Shown here one piece after another: positions 7,360 to 7,661 of a stretch of 7,661 bases of DNA. The stretch covers positions 1-7,661 of the forward strand of contig WJJR01000261.1 in NCBI GenBank assembly GCA_014729565.1, in the 5' to 3' direction. The notes beneath the pieces were generated by a model that saw nothing but the letters and a program-made list of their open reading frames with translations, was not told where the DNA came from and did not search any database. Origin of the DNA: Candidatus Zixiibacteriota bacterium. Lineage in GTDB: Bacteria > Zixibacteria > MSB-5A5 > WJJR01. The position numbers and the translations under genes are program-made. Positions within the stretch are counted from its first letter, which is position 1; every line of letters starts with the position of its first letter.

Positions 7360-7411
7360 TGAGATTAGCAGTGTCCACACAGTGTGTCATTCGCACAGAG
7401 TTTCCACACAG
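7347..7411 (+). repeat. Three direct copies of TCCACACAG spaced 27 and 29 bp
   Basis: Exact copies lie at 7347-7355 (over the last codons of the large gene), 7374-7382 and 7403-7411. The middle copy continues into a small ACACA-G-TGTGT palindrome. The third, read as GTTTCCACA, is one base from the DnaA-box pattern TTWTNCACA; the others fit worse. They may be binding sites for an unknown protein or chance similarity in a short region. Confidence 0.35.
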
Positions 7412-7414
7412 AAT

Positions 7415-7437
7415 AGCCCACAGCATTGCTGTGGGTT
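7415..7437 (+). terminator. Possible hairpin terminator after the operon (no clear T-run)
   Basis: CCCACAGC (7417-7424) pairs perfectly with GCTGTGGG (7428-7435) around an ATT loop; an A-T and a G-T pair can extend the stem to 7415/7437. It lies 55 nt after the stop of the last gene. The following bases, TTGCGTTGATATA, lack a proper U-tract, so this is at best a weak intrinsic terminator or a 3'-end stabilising hairpin. Confidence 0.35.
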
Positions 7438-7485
7438 GCGTTGATATACACTCGAGCGTTCCCATTTGAAGACGAAACGTGACGG

Positions 7486-7517
7486 AGCATCCAGTCGGCT
7501 ATAGCCGACTGGATGCT
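7486..7517. repeat. 32-bp perfect palindrome
   Basis: The half-site AGCATCCAGTCGGCTA (7486-7501) is followed immediately by its exact reverse complement (7502-7517). As RNA it would form a very stable hairpin on either strand, but no T-run follows on either side, arguing against a canonical intrinsic terminator. The centre GCTATAGC (7498-7505) occurs again at 7519-7526, 21 bp away. It may be a factor-independent-like or Rho-assisted bidirectional terminator, a dispersed palindromic repeat, or a dimeric protein site. Confidence 0.7.
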
Positions 7518-7585
7518 TGCTATAGCGATTGTCAGAAGTATTTTCCGTTAGCAGAAGTCCCCGTTCAGTCGTCAACCCTCCCCTG

Positions 7586-7661
7586 TCATCCCCGCGAAGG
7601 CGGGGATCCATTTTGAACCCAGCCACGCGCGGAGAATGGATTCCCGCTTTCGCGGGAATGA
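7586..7661. repeat. REP/MITE-like pair of inverted hairpins reaching the window edge
   Basis: Two 27-nt arms, 7586-7612 and 7635-7661, are inverted copies matching at 24 of 27 positions, separated by 22 nt. Each arm also folds by itself: ATCCCCGC with GCGGGGAT (7588-7595/7600-7607) and ATTCCCGC with GCGGGAAT (7640-7647/7652-7659), each with a 4-nt loop. This CCCCGCGAAGGCGGGG / TTCCCGCTTTCGCGGGAA type is a widely seen dispersed intergenic repeat in bacterial genomes. Its false translation gives the familiar MDPRLRGDD peptide. The element may extend beyond the right edge. Confidence 0.8.

Larger units (their letters stand above)
7360..7661. other. Gene-free, repeat-rich intergenic region
   Basis: No credible coding sequence is seen on either strand across these 302 bases. 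The region holds two of the TCCACACAG copies, the short hairpin at 7415-7437, the 32-bp palindrome at 7486-7517 with its GCTATAGC echo, and the terminal inverted hairpin pair. The stretch 7527-7585 shows nothing recognisable. Confidence 0.7.

Noticed and set aside
7387..7626. 79-codon minus-strand frame with the peptide MDPRLRGDD
   Set aside because: That peptide is the known false translation of the CCCCGCGAAGGCGGGG-type dispersed repeat; the rest runs through the palindromic non-coding region.
7347..7661. CRISPR array or replication origin in the repeat-rich right end
   Set aside because: The TCCACACAG copies are too short for CRISPR repeats and there are no uniform spacers. Only one is near a DnaA box, and no AT-rich unwinding region or origin-linked gene is visible.

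Overview
The window is a moderately GC-rich bacterial segment with one complete operon-like block of three genes on the + strand, flanked on the left by a divergent gene that runs off the window and on the right by a gene-free, repeat-rich stretch. The protein families and the FG-GAP/VCBS-type secreted protein suggest an uncultured Gram-negative of the FCB group or a neighbouring candidate phylum (Zixibacteria would fit). That placement is inference from gene style only; no rRNA or marker gene is present.

Layout: (1) 1-778, minus strand: N-terminal part of a secreted protein with a signal peptide and four Asp-rich FG-GAP/VCBS-like repeats, open at the window edge and driven by a consensus-like -35/-10 at 813-840. 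(2) 779-1055: divergent intergenic region with a predicted promoter for the + strand operon and an inverted CTGACA/TGTCAG element. (3) 1056-2342: a complete hexameric-type glutamate dehydrogenase with all key substrate and catalytic residues. (4) 2420-4174: a 584-residue protein with the PEP-synthase/PPDK-type ATP-grasp (PPDK_N) domain but without the phosphohistidine and PEP/pyruvate barrel domains. (5) 4171-7359: a 1062-residue relative of gene 4, overlapping it by ATGA, with a GAF-like N-terminus, a helical linker, PPDK_N, the same C-terminal GRWGS...G[ST]HFF domain, and an added nucleotidyltransferase domain at the very C-terminus. (6) 7360-7661: no gene; three TCCACACAG copies, a short hairpin, a 32-bp perfect palindrome, and a terminal pair of inverted REP/MITE-like hairpins.

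How the genes may work together: glutamate dehydrogenase links 2-oxoglutarate and ammonia to glutamate. The two following genes are paralogous ATP-grasp proteins, and the second carries a possible sensory domain (GAF) and a possible NMP-transferring domain. The most interesting reading is a carbon/nitrogen-linked regulatory or phosphotransfer module in which a PPDK-type nucleotide-binding unit has been uncoupled from PEP chemistry and fused to a nucleotidyltransferase. The domains and catalytic residues are visible in the sequence; the joint function is inference.
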